The notes under the pieces: generated by a model | Databases searched by the model: none | What the model saw: the letters and a program-made list of their open reading frames with translations, nothing else | Told to the model about the DNA's origin: nothing | NCBI GenBank assembly: GCA_021234155.1 | Contig: JAJEKV010000538.1 | Location: 90,430-154,429 of the forward strand | DNA: 64,000 nt | Source: Isoetes taiwanensis | Taxonomy: Eukaryota; Streptophyta; Lycopodiopsida; Isoetales; Isoetaceae | Direction of reading: 5' to 3' | Program-made: the position numbers and the translations under genes | In this document: positions 1 to 9,610 of the stretch, in pieces | Layout: each line of letters begins with the position of its first letter | Position numbering within the stretch: position 1 is the stretch's first letter

Positions 1-640
1 AGCTTCTCGCGATCCTGTCCTCGCAACACCCTATCCCGGAGTTATATTACAGGGGACAGGAAGTGGAGATGGTGCGGAGCTTCAAGTATCTGGGAATTGA
101 TTTCACTACTAACATGCTCTGGGATGAGTGTGTGGAGAGGAGAACCAAGCAGCAGTGGAAGGCTTTATATGCGAAAGGCAAACGCAGCGTGTTGCCGGAT
201 AGATCTCTCGCGGATCGGGCGAGGAGAGTACACCTATTTAGGGCTTTGGTCGAAGCCGGTGCCGCTATATGGGATGGAGGTTTGGGGCCCGCCAGCTTAT
301 CAAAAACACGGGATAGGTTGGAAAGGGTGCGTAAAGCTTTCTTGACATATAGCTTGGGAGTGAAGGACACCGCATCGCATCGATTTTGTTGTATGAGACG
401 GGGGTTCGCATTTTACAAAGATTACGCTATGTGTGCATCTTACTTGCTTCCATAAGGTGGATGGGATGGATGAGCATCGCTTGCCCCACAAAGCCGCGGT
501 TGTTAACGCAGGGCCCCAAAAATGAAGAGGGTATGGCACGAGCACCATGCCCTCCAGCGGTGCCAAAGATATGCCCATGTCCGAAAGCAAAGGCACACTT
601 ATCTTAGATGCTCGACACACCCGCTACATCGCCATCGCAT
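1..640 (+). pseudogene. LINE reverse transcriptase, C-terminal remnant
   Basis: An open frame runs from base 3 to 455 and reads like the segment just after the reverse transcriptase core of plant LINEs, with RSFKYLGIDF at about 78-107 and a following W/R/K-rich stretch. It is cut by the window edge on the left. After about 385 the similarity continues in another frame (LLYETGVRILQRL, then a WMDEHRLPHKAA-like stretch), so at least one frameshift is present. The usual downstream Cys/His knuckle is not visible. A second LINE remnant of the same general type lies at 45066-46270 on the minus strand. It is a dead fragment. The family-level call rests on the YLGI signature and the frame order. Confidence 0.6.
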
Positions 641-1160
641 CACCTATGGTAGCTGACCGGGAGCTTACATCCCCGCAGTAGATTTCGGGTCGGGCCGACT
701 TGCTCTTCGGGGGCATGGTATTTGAAAGCCTACTGTTAGGGTTTTTCCTCCCAAGTGGGGGTTTTTTCATCCCAGTAGTAGGGTTCTACTGTACAGTTAC
801 ATTGTTCGTTTTCTGTGTTGGGGTTTTTGGCTTTTTTGCATGTTTTCTACATGTACCGTCTCATAGGCCTCTGGCCTCCGCCCAGGGGTTTCACCTAGGC
901 ATATGGGGATACCACATCTGCGTGCAAGGGGTCCAGAGAAAACCCCTGTATACGACTTTTTGGAGGTGGAAAACCCCTACATACGTAAATAGGAAAAGCC
1001 AGTTTCCAAGCCCCTTTCCGTAGATGTACTTTGGGCGATCCTAGTTTTTACATACCCCTACCCGATCTTGTACTTGAGTTTGTGTTTGTGCACCCTACCC
1101 CTATGTATAAAATTTCTCGCATCTATTTCTCGTATAAAATTTAGGAGGCCTTGCCCTAAA
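641..1160 (+). other. Possible LINE 3' tail, non-coding
   Basis: T- and G-rich non-coding DNA directly follows the LINE remnant, with repeated GGGGTTTT-like runs at about 735-840. It could be the 3' untranslated tail of that LINE, but no poly(A) or target duplication was found. I see no credible gene. Confidence 0.25.
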
Positions 1161-1162
1161 TA

Positions 1163-1184
1163 TGGGACAATACGGGGACAATAC
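1163..1184 (+). repeat. Left terminal inverted repeat of outer element (candidate)
   Basis: TGGGACAATACGGGGACAA pairs with the inverted sequence at 18395-18413. Confidence 0.45.
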
Positions 1185-1442
1185 ATGGTAATAACAATAC
1201 ATGAAATTCCCTAAGGACAATAACATCATGGTTTATACATCTATAATAGACTACACCCATAGGGCACCCATATAGATGAATGTTCTAAGACATATTATTG
1301 AATGTTCTAAAGACTATTATGTTCTAAGATTTTATTATGGTAAGAAATGAATATAATCTAAAACTATTATGGCTGGCTCGACTTTTGAGGCATGCAGCAT
1401 AATTCCAACCATAATGGTTGATTCGACCCATAGCAACTGCCC

Positions 1443-1450
1443 TATATATA
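1443..1450 (+). promoter_or_regulatory. TATA box of the 1569 small-protein gene
   Basis: TATATATA lies 119 bp upstream of the ATG at 1569. Two similar 17-bp blocks of the form ATWATGGYTGRYTCGAC lie just upstream at about 1366 and 1412 and may be promoter elements. Confidence 0.5.
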
Positions 1451-1568
1451 GTCCCTTCATTTTTTCCTTGGCCATTCGTCTTCCACTCCAGTCCCGCTTC
1501 CAGTCCGCTTCCAGCTTTCATCCTTCAAAATTCCGCTCCCATTCCATTGCCTTTCTTGTATTTCTAAT

Positions 1569-1871
1569 ATGGCAAGGCTGAAGTACACAGCCAAGAAGCC
1601 CCGGGCTGAAGAGTCATCCTCTTCTAGCCATCCGGGCATGCAGATGACCTGTGTTGCCAAGTTCTCTTGCTATGAGGTTGTGCGATTAATTGAGCAAGGA
1701 GCTACAGTTTCAGAGAAAGTCCAGAAGTGGATTGATCGAGTTGGGTATGCTGATGAGCGCTTTCTTATGCTGACAATGGAGGCTGATTGCATTTACCTCC
1801 GTGTGGACCTAAAAATGCCCCCTGCTGATTACACTACTCTTAATGCAGTGAATCTGGCTCTTAACTCTTAG
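1569..1871 (+). CDS. Small protein, founder of a three-copy family in this window
   Basis: A 100-residue open frame starts at an ATG behind a good TATA box. The N-terminus is basic and serine-rich (KYTAKKPRAEESSSSS). The rest is a compact alpha/beta-like stretch ending in a DLKMPPADYTTLNAV segment. It has no signal peptide or membrane segment. I do not recognise a named family. Residues about 28-98 can be aligned by eye with the small proteins at 14078-13836 and 14620-14376: a K-[FC] start, a Y/D-V/L segment, an x-G-x-x-[VL] step, then V-x-[LH] and a P-x3-Y-x-L-N-[AS]-[VI] end. It sits at the left end of the outer element, convergent with the transposase-like gene. That matches the place its relatives hold in the inner element, so an element-encoded accessory protein is my inference. 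Confidence 0.5.
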   Translation: MARLKYTAKKPRAEESSSSSHPGMQMTCVAKFSCYEVVRLIEQGATVSEKVQKWIDRVGYADERFLMLTMEADCIYLRVDLKMPPADYTTLNAVNLALNS

Positions 1872-2656
1872 GTTTCGGCTCTTACTCTTAGATTTAGCTC
1901 TTACTCTTGTCTCGACTGTATATCGGCTGCAAGGAATGTAAAGTTCAAGTTTTTGTCTTAAAAACTCAAAGCTTTTTTGTAAACAGGTGCAAGCTTTGAT
2001 GTAAACAGGTTTTTTTGTAAAACTCCAGCTTTTATGAATATGTAAAACTCCTGTTTTTCATAATATATGAAGTCTATTGATCAGATTCGTGGAGTATGTA
2101 CAATTCTTCAGTAAGAACAAGCCCTGATCTTAATCATAACATGCAGACAAGTTTTCAAATCGAGTCCTGATCAAATCAAATATGCCACAATTTGTAAAAC
2201 CAAAATGCACTTTAAAAACAACATGCAACAGATACACAACATGCAGATACACAACACTTTAAAAATCAGAGCAGATACAAAAGATACATATTTCACATTA
2301 AACATAAGATATATTTCACATTTCACATCAAAAGATACACATTAAACCGATGCTTCCACTCAAAAGATACTTTAGATAACAAATCAGAAATTAAAACCCT
2401 GATTCAGAGCATATACAATGCCAATGCCTTTCATATGAAGAGTATATATGCCTAAAGCACCATTTTTAAACCTTGCAACTTAAATCTAAGGTAGTGGAGT
2501 ATACCATCAAATGGAGACTGTTTTCAAATACGTCTTAAAACCAAATATGCCACAAGTTTTGTTTGATATAAACTGCCCATAAACTGTATTTCACACCTGT
2601 ATAACATACTTGACTCACTGAAACCTGTGACTAACCCCCTGAACCACCACCTTCAA
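1872..2656. other. AT-rich spacer between convergent genes
   Basis: Non-coding and AT-rich, with short repeats of the type GATACACA and CACATT at about 2220-2350. It separates the small-protein gene from the 3' end of the minus-strand transposase-like gene and probably holds both 3' ends. Nothing else is visible. Confidence 0.4.
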
Positions 2657-2657
2657 A

Positions 2658-4583
2658 CTAGCTTGGCCTTGCCTTTGTTTCCTGCAGTAAACATGATTTT
2701 GTGAGGCAAAAGTTAGCAATGAAATGAAGCCAATCACAAAACAGACTTTTTTTCTGATCAGCCAAAAACTTATCAAATTGCAACCTATCATGATCATCAA
2801 GCTGGTATCTACCATTATCTGGGTTGTAAGTTAAAAATGCTAGTGCTATTACAGAGTCTAATGAAATTGATTGACTATCTGATAGATCAAAACTGTACCA
2901 CGGCCTCCTGCTTGTCTTATGCTCATTATACCAAGCCAAATTAAGGTCTATGAAGTATGATGGTCTGCTAACCAAATCAACTGGCTCCCTAGTTTCTTTC
3001 CATCCTCTCCCAAGTTTCTTGCGCATACTAAGAACTCTTTCCAAATACCATGAAACTTGCTTCACGTCATTCTTATTTCTATTTCTGAGCTCCTTCTTGC
3101 TGCTGGAATCCATCTCAAAGAATATTGCACAATCTGACCCAATACCAAGGGAGGTTGCTGCATTTATGAACTTGCTCTCGAGGCTTATAAGAGACCTGCC
3201 GCTTGACCTTTGTCAATTTGTCCTTAGACAACCATGGATTACCATTCGGTTGGCTGACCAAAGTACCTTTGCACATAATCTTATTATCAAGCATGACATT
3301 TCTTTCAATTTTTGGTCAATGGCGCCTCTATCTCGCCTAACATGGAGTCAAAGGCATGTCTTAGCTCTAATTACATTTGTAAACTCATTGGGCAAGTCAT
3401 TCATTACACCGCTGGAATACCATCATTCTCTTGTTCTAAATTCACCTCATCGGACTCATCTCCAACCGTGGTTGTGTCTCGATTCCTTAAAGTAGTCTTT
3501 GTTGAAGAAATCTTCAGGCTTCCAAGGTTTGCTCCACCAAGTATCCCTCTCCACTTTCCTCACAAGTGATTCCTACTGCAGACACATAATTCGGATGCAT
3601 GCTTGAGTCCCGCCTCTAATGCTTCCACAATCAGCTCATCCGGTTTACAAGGGTGTAATCAGCCAAATCACACTTCAATTCATTGCCTTCCCCATCCAAC
3701 CTCTTCTCCAAGACTTGCCAAATGTTCTCCTGCTTGGCATGGGTTGCAGGGAATATCCATTTTCCTAGTGACTGAAATTCTGCCACTCTATTAAGAGCGC
3801 TTGCACTCTCAAGTACATCAGCACCCGTGTAGGATCTTTCGTTCCTTACCATTCCACCTATCTTTGAGAAGAAATTCTTGCATGCATCTGACCCTGTGGA
3901 ATCCAACGGGACAGCAAGATCCCTACAATAATCTCTAAAAAACCTTATGAGTAACACAACAAAGTGGCAAGAAAGCTGAATGTCCAGAAAAGATCTCACG
4001 ACTAAGGAAATTTGATTTCAAACAATGTGTCTCATGTCTTGAAATCCAAAGTCTCCATAACCTGCAAGTACAATAAGATAGTGAGAAATAGTTGCCACAA
4101 TTATAAACAGAAATGGATAGGAACAAGCTCGGGAACAAGCTTACCTTAAGAAGAAAGATACGGTTGAGGCTGCTTTTATCCGATTCCATAAATCCATGTG
4201 AGGAGAGAGGAATATGTCAATGTAGAGGGAAACCACGTAGAGATAAGTTTCGGTCCCCAACGTACGCATTGGATTACTGTGCTTCGGATCACGTAGCCTA
4301 CTCAAGCACATTTGAACTTTTCGAGAAGCAATCCTCTGGGCAGCCCGCCAATTCTACCTATCTTTTCTTTCCACATCACCTACTTGAAGACCATGCTCGC
4401 CTTGAAACTAAAGGTGTGGAAAACATGCCACACATCATTTAGAGTGACGAGATCTTCACCCAAGAATAGCCTCCGAGATGCATTATCAAGTGGATTGATC
4501 AGCTTCTTCCCATTATGGATGAAATCTTGATCGTGTAGTCCATGTATGCTGCTGTCTTTGTTTAGGGCAGCAGTAAAAACAAG
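2658..4583 (-). pseudogene. Transposase-like gene, C-terminal half
   Basis: Reading from 4583 downward, a frame carries GLHDQDFIHNGKKLINPL (4524-4471), then FLGEDLVTLNDV. A further frame has ERKDR-stop-NWRAAQRI and TETYLYVVSLYIDIFLS. After a probable intron (about 4062-4145) come FFLR/LWRLWISRHETH, SCHFVVLLIRFF and LDSTGSDACKNFFSKIGG (about 3917-3850). A last segment (3113-2658) holds a charged tail. Frameshifts near 3985 and 3300 and several in-frame stops show decay. The D-x-H-x2-GKK and GSD-x-C-x-NFF signatures resemble the D-H-KN-R and QD-LENFF motifs of P/THAP9-type transposases and KDZ relatives. The exact family is not assigned. It continues the gene broken off at 14899: the two halves join in sense across the 10.3-kb inner element. 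Confidence 0.6.
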
Positions 4584-4587
4584 CATG
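4584..4587. repeat. Target-site duplication CATG, left copy
   Basis: CATG flanks the inner element here and again at 14894-14897. The target context is the palindrome AAGCATGCTT inside the transposase-like reading frame. Confidence 0.6.
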
Positions 4588-4606
4588 GTTTCATTAATTA
4601 GAGAAA
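4588..4606 (+). repeat. Left terminal inverted repeat of inner element
   Basis: TTTCATTAATTAGAGAAA, pairing with 14875-14892 in reverse complement. Confidence 0.65.
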
Positions 4607-4835
4607 TTTCGTTTTCTCGTTTGACAACGAAATAGGTCGTGGTCACCCCGGGGATGGTAAGAAATGATTCCTCTCAACCAAAACAAAGCGTCAATAATCC
4701 TAAGTTCAGCTTGAAAAAATAACACGCGCCATAATTTGACACCGTGCCCAGAGCTCCAAAAAGCCATGACAAGAAATCGAGGGGTTTGAACAGCATCACG
4801 AGTGGTTGTAGGGATCGCCATTGCGATTCTTGCGA

Positions 4836-5118
4836 GAACAAGTGAAGGCAGAATACAAGAAGTACATTGTGTGCTTCGTGGTCAAGTTACCATCTGGGGG
4901 ATGTATAAGTGGTGTACAGAATCGCCACCGCGATCTTTCAGACTACTTTGTTTATCCAATTCAAAGTTGAGATAACACTAAAGCATAGTGAACAAAAGTA
5001 TAACACATAGTGAACTCAAAAAGCATCTCATATTGAACCTGAAAACAGGTGAAAATTTAAACACAATGTTATAACAAAAACTTTGTACAAAATGCCCAGC
5101 TCAAAGGCGAAGGCTATA
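4836..5118. other. Inner element left subterminal region
   Basis: Non-coding stretch between the left end and the 3' end of the methyltransferase-like gene. It contains two of the palindromes (4813-4827 and 4921-4935) and otherwise shows nothing recognisable. Confidence 0.4.
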
Positions 5119-8100
5119 TCACTGAGTCTCAAATACAGTCTCTGGATCAACACCATGTTGAGCAGCTATTCTTGCAATATGCTCCTTTCCAATAGCGAGG
5201 GTCTGTGACAGGTCCATTTCTGTATATCCAGTTGTTTCTGGGATGTCAACATCCATTGCCTGTGCTGCGTTCTGAACACGCTCTGACATATCTTGGCTAT
5301 TAAACAATTCGTCCTGCAATTGCTCAGAATATTCATTAGAGGGTACTAGCTTCTGCCTTTTAGGTGAAGGGTCGGGGAGGTTCTCCCACTTCTGGAGGCG
5401 GCTTCAGGAGTTCCCACATACTCAAAATTAGGAAGGGGCTTGTCCAGTTGCTTGGTTACCAGTGGCATTAAGGTGTCTAAGTTCTTGTTCAGTGCTTCAA
5501 GCTTCTTGAAAGTTGGATCAAGTTTTGCCTGTGCCTTCTCAGTCTGCTCTATCAGTTCCCGGGTCTCCTTCAGCCTTTCTTCGAAGCTTTTCTGATCCAG
5601 GCCGTCTAGCATCTGATCCATCTGGCTGAGATCCGTTCCCTGTGTTATATTAATATCAGGCATGTCAGAATGTTGCTCTTCACCTTGCTCACCTTGCTCT
5701 TCACCTTCCTCTTCCATGTCAGGCCTTGCCATTTTCTCTAGAATCTCGAAGAAAGATCTAAGGAAACCGCAAACCTTGTCGTCATACTCAAAAGCAATAC
5801 TCCGTTTTCCTTGCATCAACGCTACCCTTGAGGCAGTTCCGCCTGAGAAGAAATCCAAAACGCAACCTTCTAATGGTACTAGCTCCTTCACTATATAATA
5901 GACATAAGAGGTTTTTGCCTGGCTCTTGAGGACGAAGTCGCCTTCCATAGCTGCCCATGAGAATTTGGGTTTACGGGTAAAAGCATGTTAGGGTGTCCCT
6001 TAAAAAGTATTATTTAGTGACAAAAAAGGTACCTAAAAAGGTACCCAGGACTGGGTACTGGGTACTTGTGTAATATCCCAATAAAAGGTACATTCTAGAA
6101 CTTTTATATATATTTTGGTCTCCGGTAGCATTATCTTTATCTTAACTTTGAATATTAATGCGTCCTTGACTTTTATTTTGGATATTTGTACTAGTTTTAA
6201 TGAAAATAAAAATGAGAAAGTACCCAGTTCTGAAGTACCTAGTGTATGTACTTTTGCAGGTTCCAAAAGTGGTACACCCTAACATGCTTTTACCCTTACC
6301 TATAAAGAACTCCAAATACTTTCTTTTTGTTTTTGCATCTACCTCTTCGTCGCCAGTAATCGGATATTTTGGAAGAGGAGTGCTTTGTGGTGCTTTAGTG
6401 ACTTGAGTCAGTCGCAGCTCCAAGTTAGGCTTAACGGACAGCACCCGAACGTCACTCCTGTTTATTGTCACATGGCTGACATAATACTGGAATTATTTTA
6501 TATTTTTTTTGCTCTCCCATCCTTTCTCTTTATAAGCCCCTAGGGAAACATGGGAGCTACCTTGTATCTGGCTAAGACTGCACAAACAGTTTGGCAAATA
6601 TGCCGATCTGAGAAACATGACTATATGGTACACTTTTGCATGTGTCATGCCTGCAACTCGCTAAAAAAAATGCGGTATTTTTTCACATCCTACGGCGTGG
6701 AAAAAAACTACGCATGTCAACAAAAATCAAACTGGCATTTTCTGACACCGATGCAGACACAAGGATGCCAGTTTTTGTGACTTGCTGCACGGTGTTTTGC
6801 TTCTCTTTCATTTTCCTGACCTCTTCTGGCCTCATTATAGCAAAAAATAGCTTCCAAAAAGCGTAGGCGGATCACCTTGAAGCGCCTCTTTATTATAGCT
6901 CGCTTTGACGTATTCGAAATCTGTGTCTGCAATATCCAGGAGACATTGCTCAGACAGCTCTGGAAAACATGAAGCCAACTCTTCAAAATTATTGTATAGC
7001 TTCTCTGAGATAGAATTAGCATATGATAACACTTCACGACGCATGAGTGAAAGTGTTACGATGTCTAGAGCCCTCGACCGCAATTAAAACGCCCCGCATA
7101 TCCTTCTTCGCACTTTCAAGAAAACCTTGCCCCGTGAAGATTTCGTCCATCAATTGGCTTACAAAGCATTATTCATTCCTCGTAGGTTTCTTAGATTCGT
7201 CTTGTTGAAGAAATTCTTTGAAGGTTTCTCTGGTAATTTCCCCTGATCATCAGTGAGCTTTCGGCTTGCCCATTTGTTGACAACTTCTACGAGTTTAGAC
7301 TAGGAAGATTCTTGCATAAAAAGGAACTGCTTCTCATCCTTCAGTTCCTTAACCTTCAAAGTCGTGGTAGCCACCTCGACAAAATCCCGCCGACGTAAGT
7401 CTTTGGTTAGGATCGCGACGGGCGATTTTTCCCCGAAAGCAAAGAAACGAAAAACATACCTTCCAGGCGGATGTCACTGCAGTTCCTGTTGGCCCTTGTG
7501 GTGGACATCCGAATGCCTTGTGCTGGTTTCTTAGTTGTTGGAGCTTTTCTACCAGTGGTTCTTTGTATAATCGTTTTACGCGACACGTCGTTTGTAATCG
7601 TATAGAAATCTGAATGTATTCTTTGTTGGAGAGGTTACCATTTAATACACGACTTCTTCTTTTTGCATATGCTTTCGCAAATTCCAACCTTTGCTCGACA
7701 TTGCCCACGCATGTGCATAAAAACCGGCAAAAAAAATGCTGTGATTACCAGAAATAATAAAAAATTTCTTGTTTGCCGGTTCTTCCGGCGCGACCAAGTG
7801 ACTAATTTCCGCAAGTGACCGAGAGATACACTAGTCAGTGCAAGAAGTTGTTCATGAAGATCGCGACCGCGATCCGGTTGAGTATATTTATATATATAAC
7901 CAATATGCCAAGAAAGAAATAAATATGATAAATATGATGTAACAGACCTTGTTAAAGGATCAAATGGGACGACATCGGCAGGCGTAAGAACCTCCGTCGG
8001 GTATTTCTTGAAGCTTTTTATCAGTGCCTGTACATGGTCATTTGACCGGACTCTATGTGTCATATTAGCGGGAGTCGACTTCATAATCGAAAATGCTCAC

Positions 8101-9436
8101 CCTTTGGAACCAGTTTACACCCATTGGGTAATATCTTTTGAACTCCTCGAGCTTGGATGCTGTCTCCTGAGCCAGTTTCTTTTCTTCATCTGGATTAAAC
8201 TTCAAATCGTCTGGCATTTGGGGATCAGTCTTCCAGGTCAATAAGTGGCTGGTAGGTGTTGGTTTAGTGGAGGAGGAAGGAGTAGAAGATGTCGAAGGTT
8301 GCACACCGTCATCTGTGCTCGCCTTTGGAATCTTTATCTTGAATGGCCTGATCCTCTGTGATGGCTGTTCTTCTCGTGCCTCAAAGTCTCTGGCGGGAGC
8401 AGTCAAAAGCATGACGGGAGCTGAAGGGTCCACTACGGCAGAACAACCAACATTTGTTGAGGGGGCTACATCATTTGCTGAAGGAAGAACAACATTTGCC
8501 TCCATGGGCACTACAGTATCCTTTGGAGTGGATGGTTCGCCAATAGCCTACAAAGGGGCCACGGATCTCTTCTTTGCAACAGCTCTCAGCCAGTTGGTGT
8601 CCATCCTTGAAGGCAGTTTGTTGTCCTTAGTAGCCTTCAAAGCAGCAGAAGGAGGTTTCTCATGCTAAATCCAACAAGTATATCCCTGTTGCACTTTATA
8701 CCCGACAAACTTAAGGAATCATAGGACGGCAATATCCAGCCAAATCCCTTAGCACTGGTGGGCATCCCCTTGCCGCTTGCCGGTTTGTTGACTTTCCTCG
8801 CAATCATAATGGATGGATCATAATTCTGCCATCTCAAAACGTACTCCACAAACTGCAGCTGATGAGTATATTGCATCCTGTACATTATTTTTGGTACCTT
8901 CCCACATAGCAATAACTATACCTAGCTGCTCGTAATCTTCTGGACCCTTGCCATTCCTGAAGAACAAACACAAGTCCTTTCGGCGGTCTCCAGTGACATG
9001 AGGTTTTGCCTGTGAAATTTCTACACACCACTTCCTGCTTTTATCGGGTGTGACAATTCTGATCGGTTCTACATTGGGTCCGCGGAATAGTTCGAGGGCT
9101 GCAGAAGCAATTGAACACAGGTTAGATACACTAGTATTGAAAGAAGGTGTTCATAAAGATCGCGGGCGCGATCCGGTTAATCAGTAGCTAGCGGCCGCGT
9201 TCTTCACGAACAGCGGGTATTACATTTTATATAAAATGGTCGCAACTATCGCGGCCGCGATTGTCTTGAGCACTACCTTCCAGAAAAGAGGAAAGGTCGT
9301 GGTCGCGAACTATCGCCGCCGCGATCCCGTGTAATTCATCTAACTATCCTAAAAAGACATGGTAGCAGCTATGGCGATACCTATGCTAAAAAAAATCGCG
9401 GAAATTACCTTCTTTGAGGGCAGAGGCACGAGACAT
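5119..9436 (-). pseudogene. DNA methyltransferase-like gene (N4/N6 type), decayed
   Basis: Exon 1 (9436-9409) reads MSRASALKE and splices in phase to exon 2 at 9098 (donor GTAATT, acceptor TTCTGCAG). Further segments follow: a KWCVEISQAKPHVTGDRR stretch (about 9050-8990), a P/S/T-rich linker (8511-8130), a VRSNDHVQALIKSFKKYP stretch (about 8058-8005), 7700-7461, 7362-7150, and 7083-6640 with FVDMRSFFPRR. A frame from about 6650 to 5346 ends in GCVLDFFSGGTASRVALMQG (5862-5803) and RSIAFEYDDKVC. This matches motif I and II of N4/N6 DNA methyltransferases placed C-terminally, as in class beta enzymes. An acidic EEEGEEQGEQGEEQ linker and a coiled-coil tail end at 5119. A clear catalytic D/S-PP-Y/W was not found, so the catalytic half is missing or unreadable. 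Decay: stops at about 7300, 8545 and 6490, frameshifts near 8870, 7070 and 5390, and a MITE at 5975-6295. The assignment rests mainly on the C-terminal motif. Confidence 0.55.
5975..6295. mobile_element. 321-bp MITE inserted in the methyltransferase exon
   Basis: The ends are perfect inverted copies over 22 bases, beginning GGGTAAAAGCATGTTAGG. They are flanked by TTAC at 5971-5974 and 6296-6299. Removing the element and one TTAC restores the minus-strand frame: KYLEFFIG runs directly into KPKFSWAAMEGDFV. It is non-coding, with internal GGTACC/GGTACT repeats at 6030-6065. The duplication can also be read as TTA, which would suit a PIF/Harbinger (Tourist-like) MITE beginning with GGG, but this is not certain. 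Confidence 0.75.
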
Positions 9437-9500
9437 GATGGCGCTAGAAATTTTCGGAAGGCGCTAGTAATTTGCTGAGGGCGCTAGAAATTTTCGCGAG
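9437..9500 (-). repeat. Three 20-bp direct repeats in the 5' leader of the methyltransferase gene
   Basis: GGCGCTAGAAATTTTCG and close variants begin at about 9440, 9460 and 9480, a 20-bp period, immediately upstream of the ATG at 9436 and downstream of the TATA box. They would lie in the transcribed leader. Confidence 0.55.
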
Positions 9501-9526
9501 GGTGATCAGAAAAATGAACGCCTCTC

Positions 9527-9534
9527 TTTTTATA
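9527..9534 (-). promoter_or_regulatory. TATA box of the methyltransferase-like gene
   Basis: TATAAAAA on the minus strand, 90 bases upstream of the ATG at 9436. The TGACG repeat array abuts it on the upstream side. Confidence 0.6.
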
Positions 9535-9540
9535 GAGTTC

Positions 9541-9610
9541 ACCATTATGACGGGCGCCATTATGACGGGCGCCGTCATTATGACGGGCGGCGTCATTATG
9601 ACGGGCGGCA
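9541..9610 (-). promoter_or_regulatory. Array of TGACG repeats upstream of TATA box
   Basis: Four copies of ATTATGACGGGCG at 9544, 9559, 9577 and 9595, spaced 15-18 bp, with CGTCAT on the same strand so that TGACG cores occur in both directions. TGACG is the core of as-1-type sites bound by plant TGA/bZIP factors. That these act as enhancer sites of the adjacent promoter is inference from position. Confidence 0.5.

Noticed and set aside
2950-3495. 181-codon plus-strand open frame
   Set aside because: Antisense to the conserved minus-strand transposase-like frame; no motif of its own.
7635-8084. ParB-like reading of VRSNDHVQALIKSF in the methyltransferase gene
   Set aside because: Superficially like the start of a ParB nuclease domain, often fused to such methyltransferases in bacteria, but the rest of the motif set is missing.
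8064-8111. 48-base intron GTGAGC...CATAG in the methyltransferase gene
   Set aside because: Too short for a plant intron and the joined frame is out of phase; a frameshift explains the break as well.
8008-8668. Plus-strand open frames over the methyltransferase gene
   Set aside because: Shadows of the P/S/T-rich minus-strand linker.
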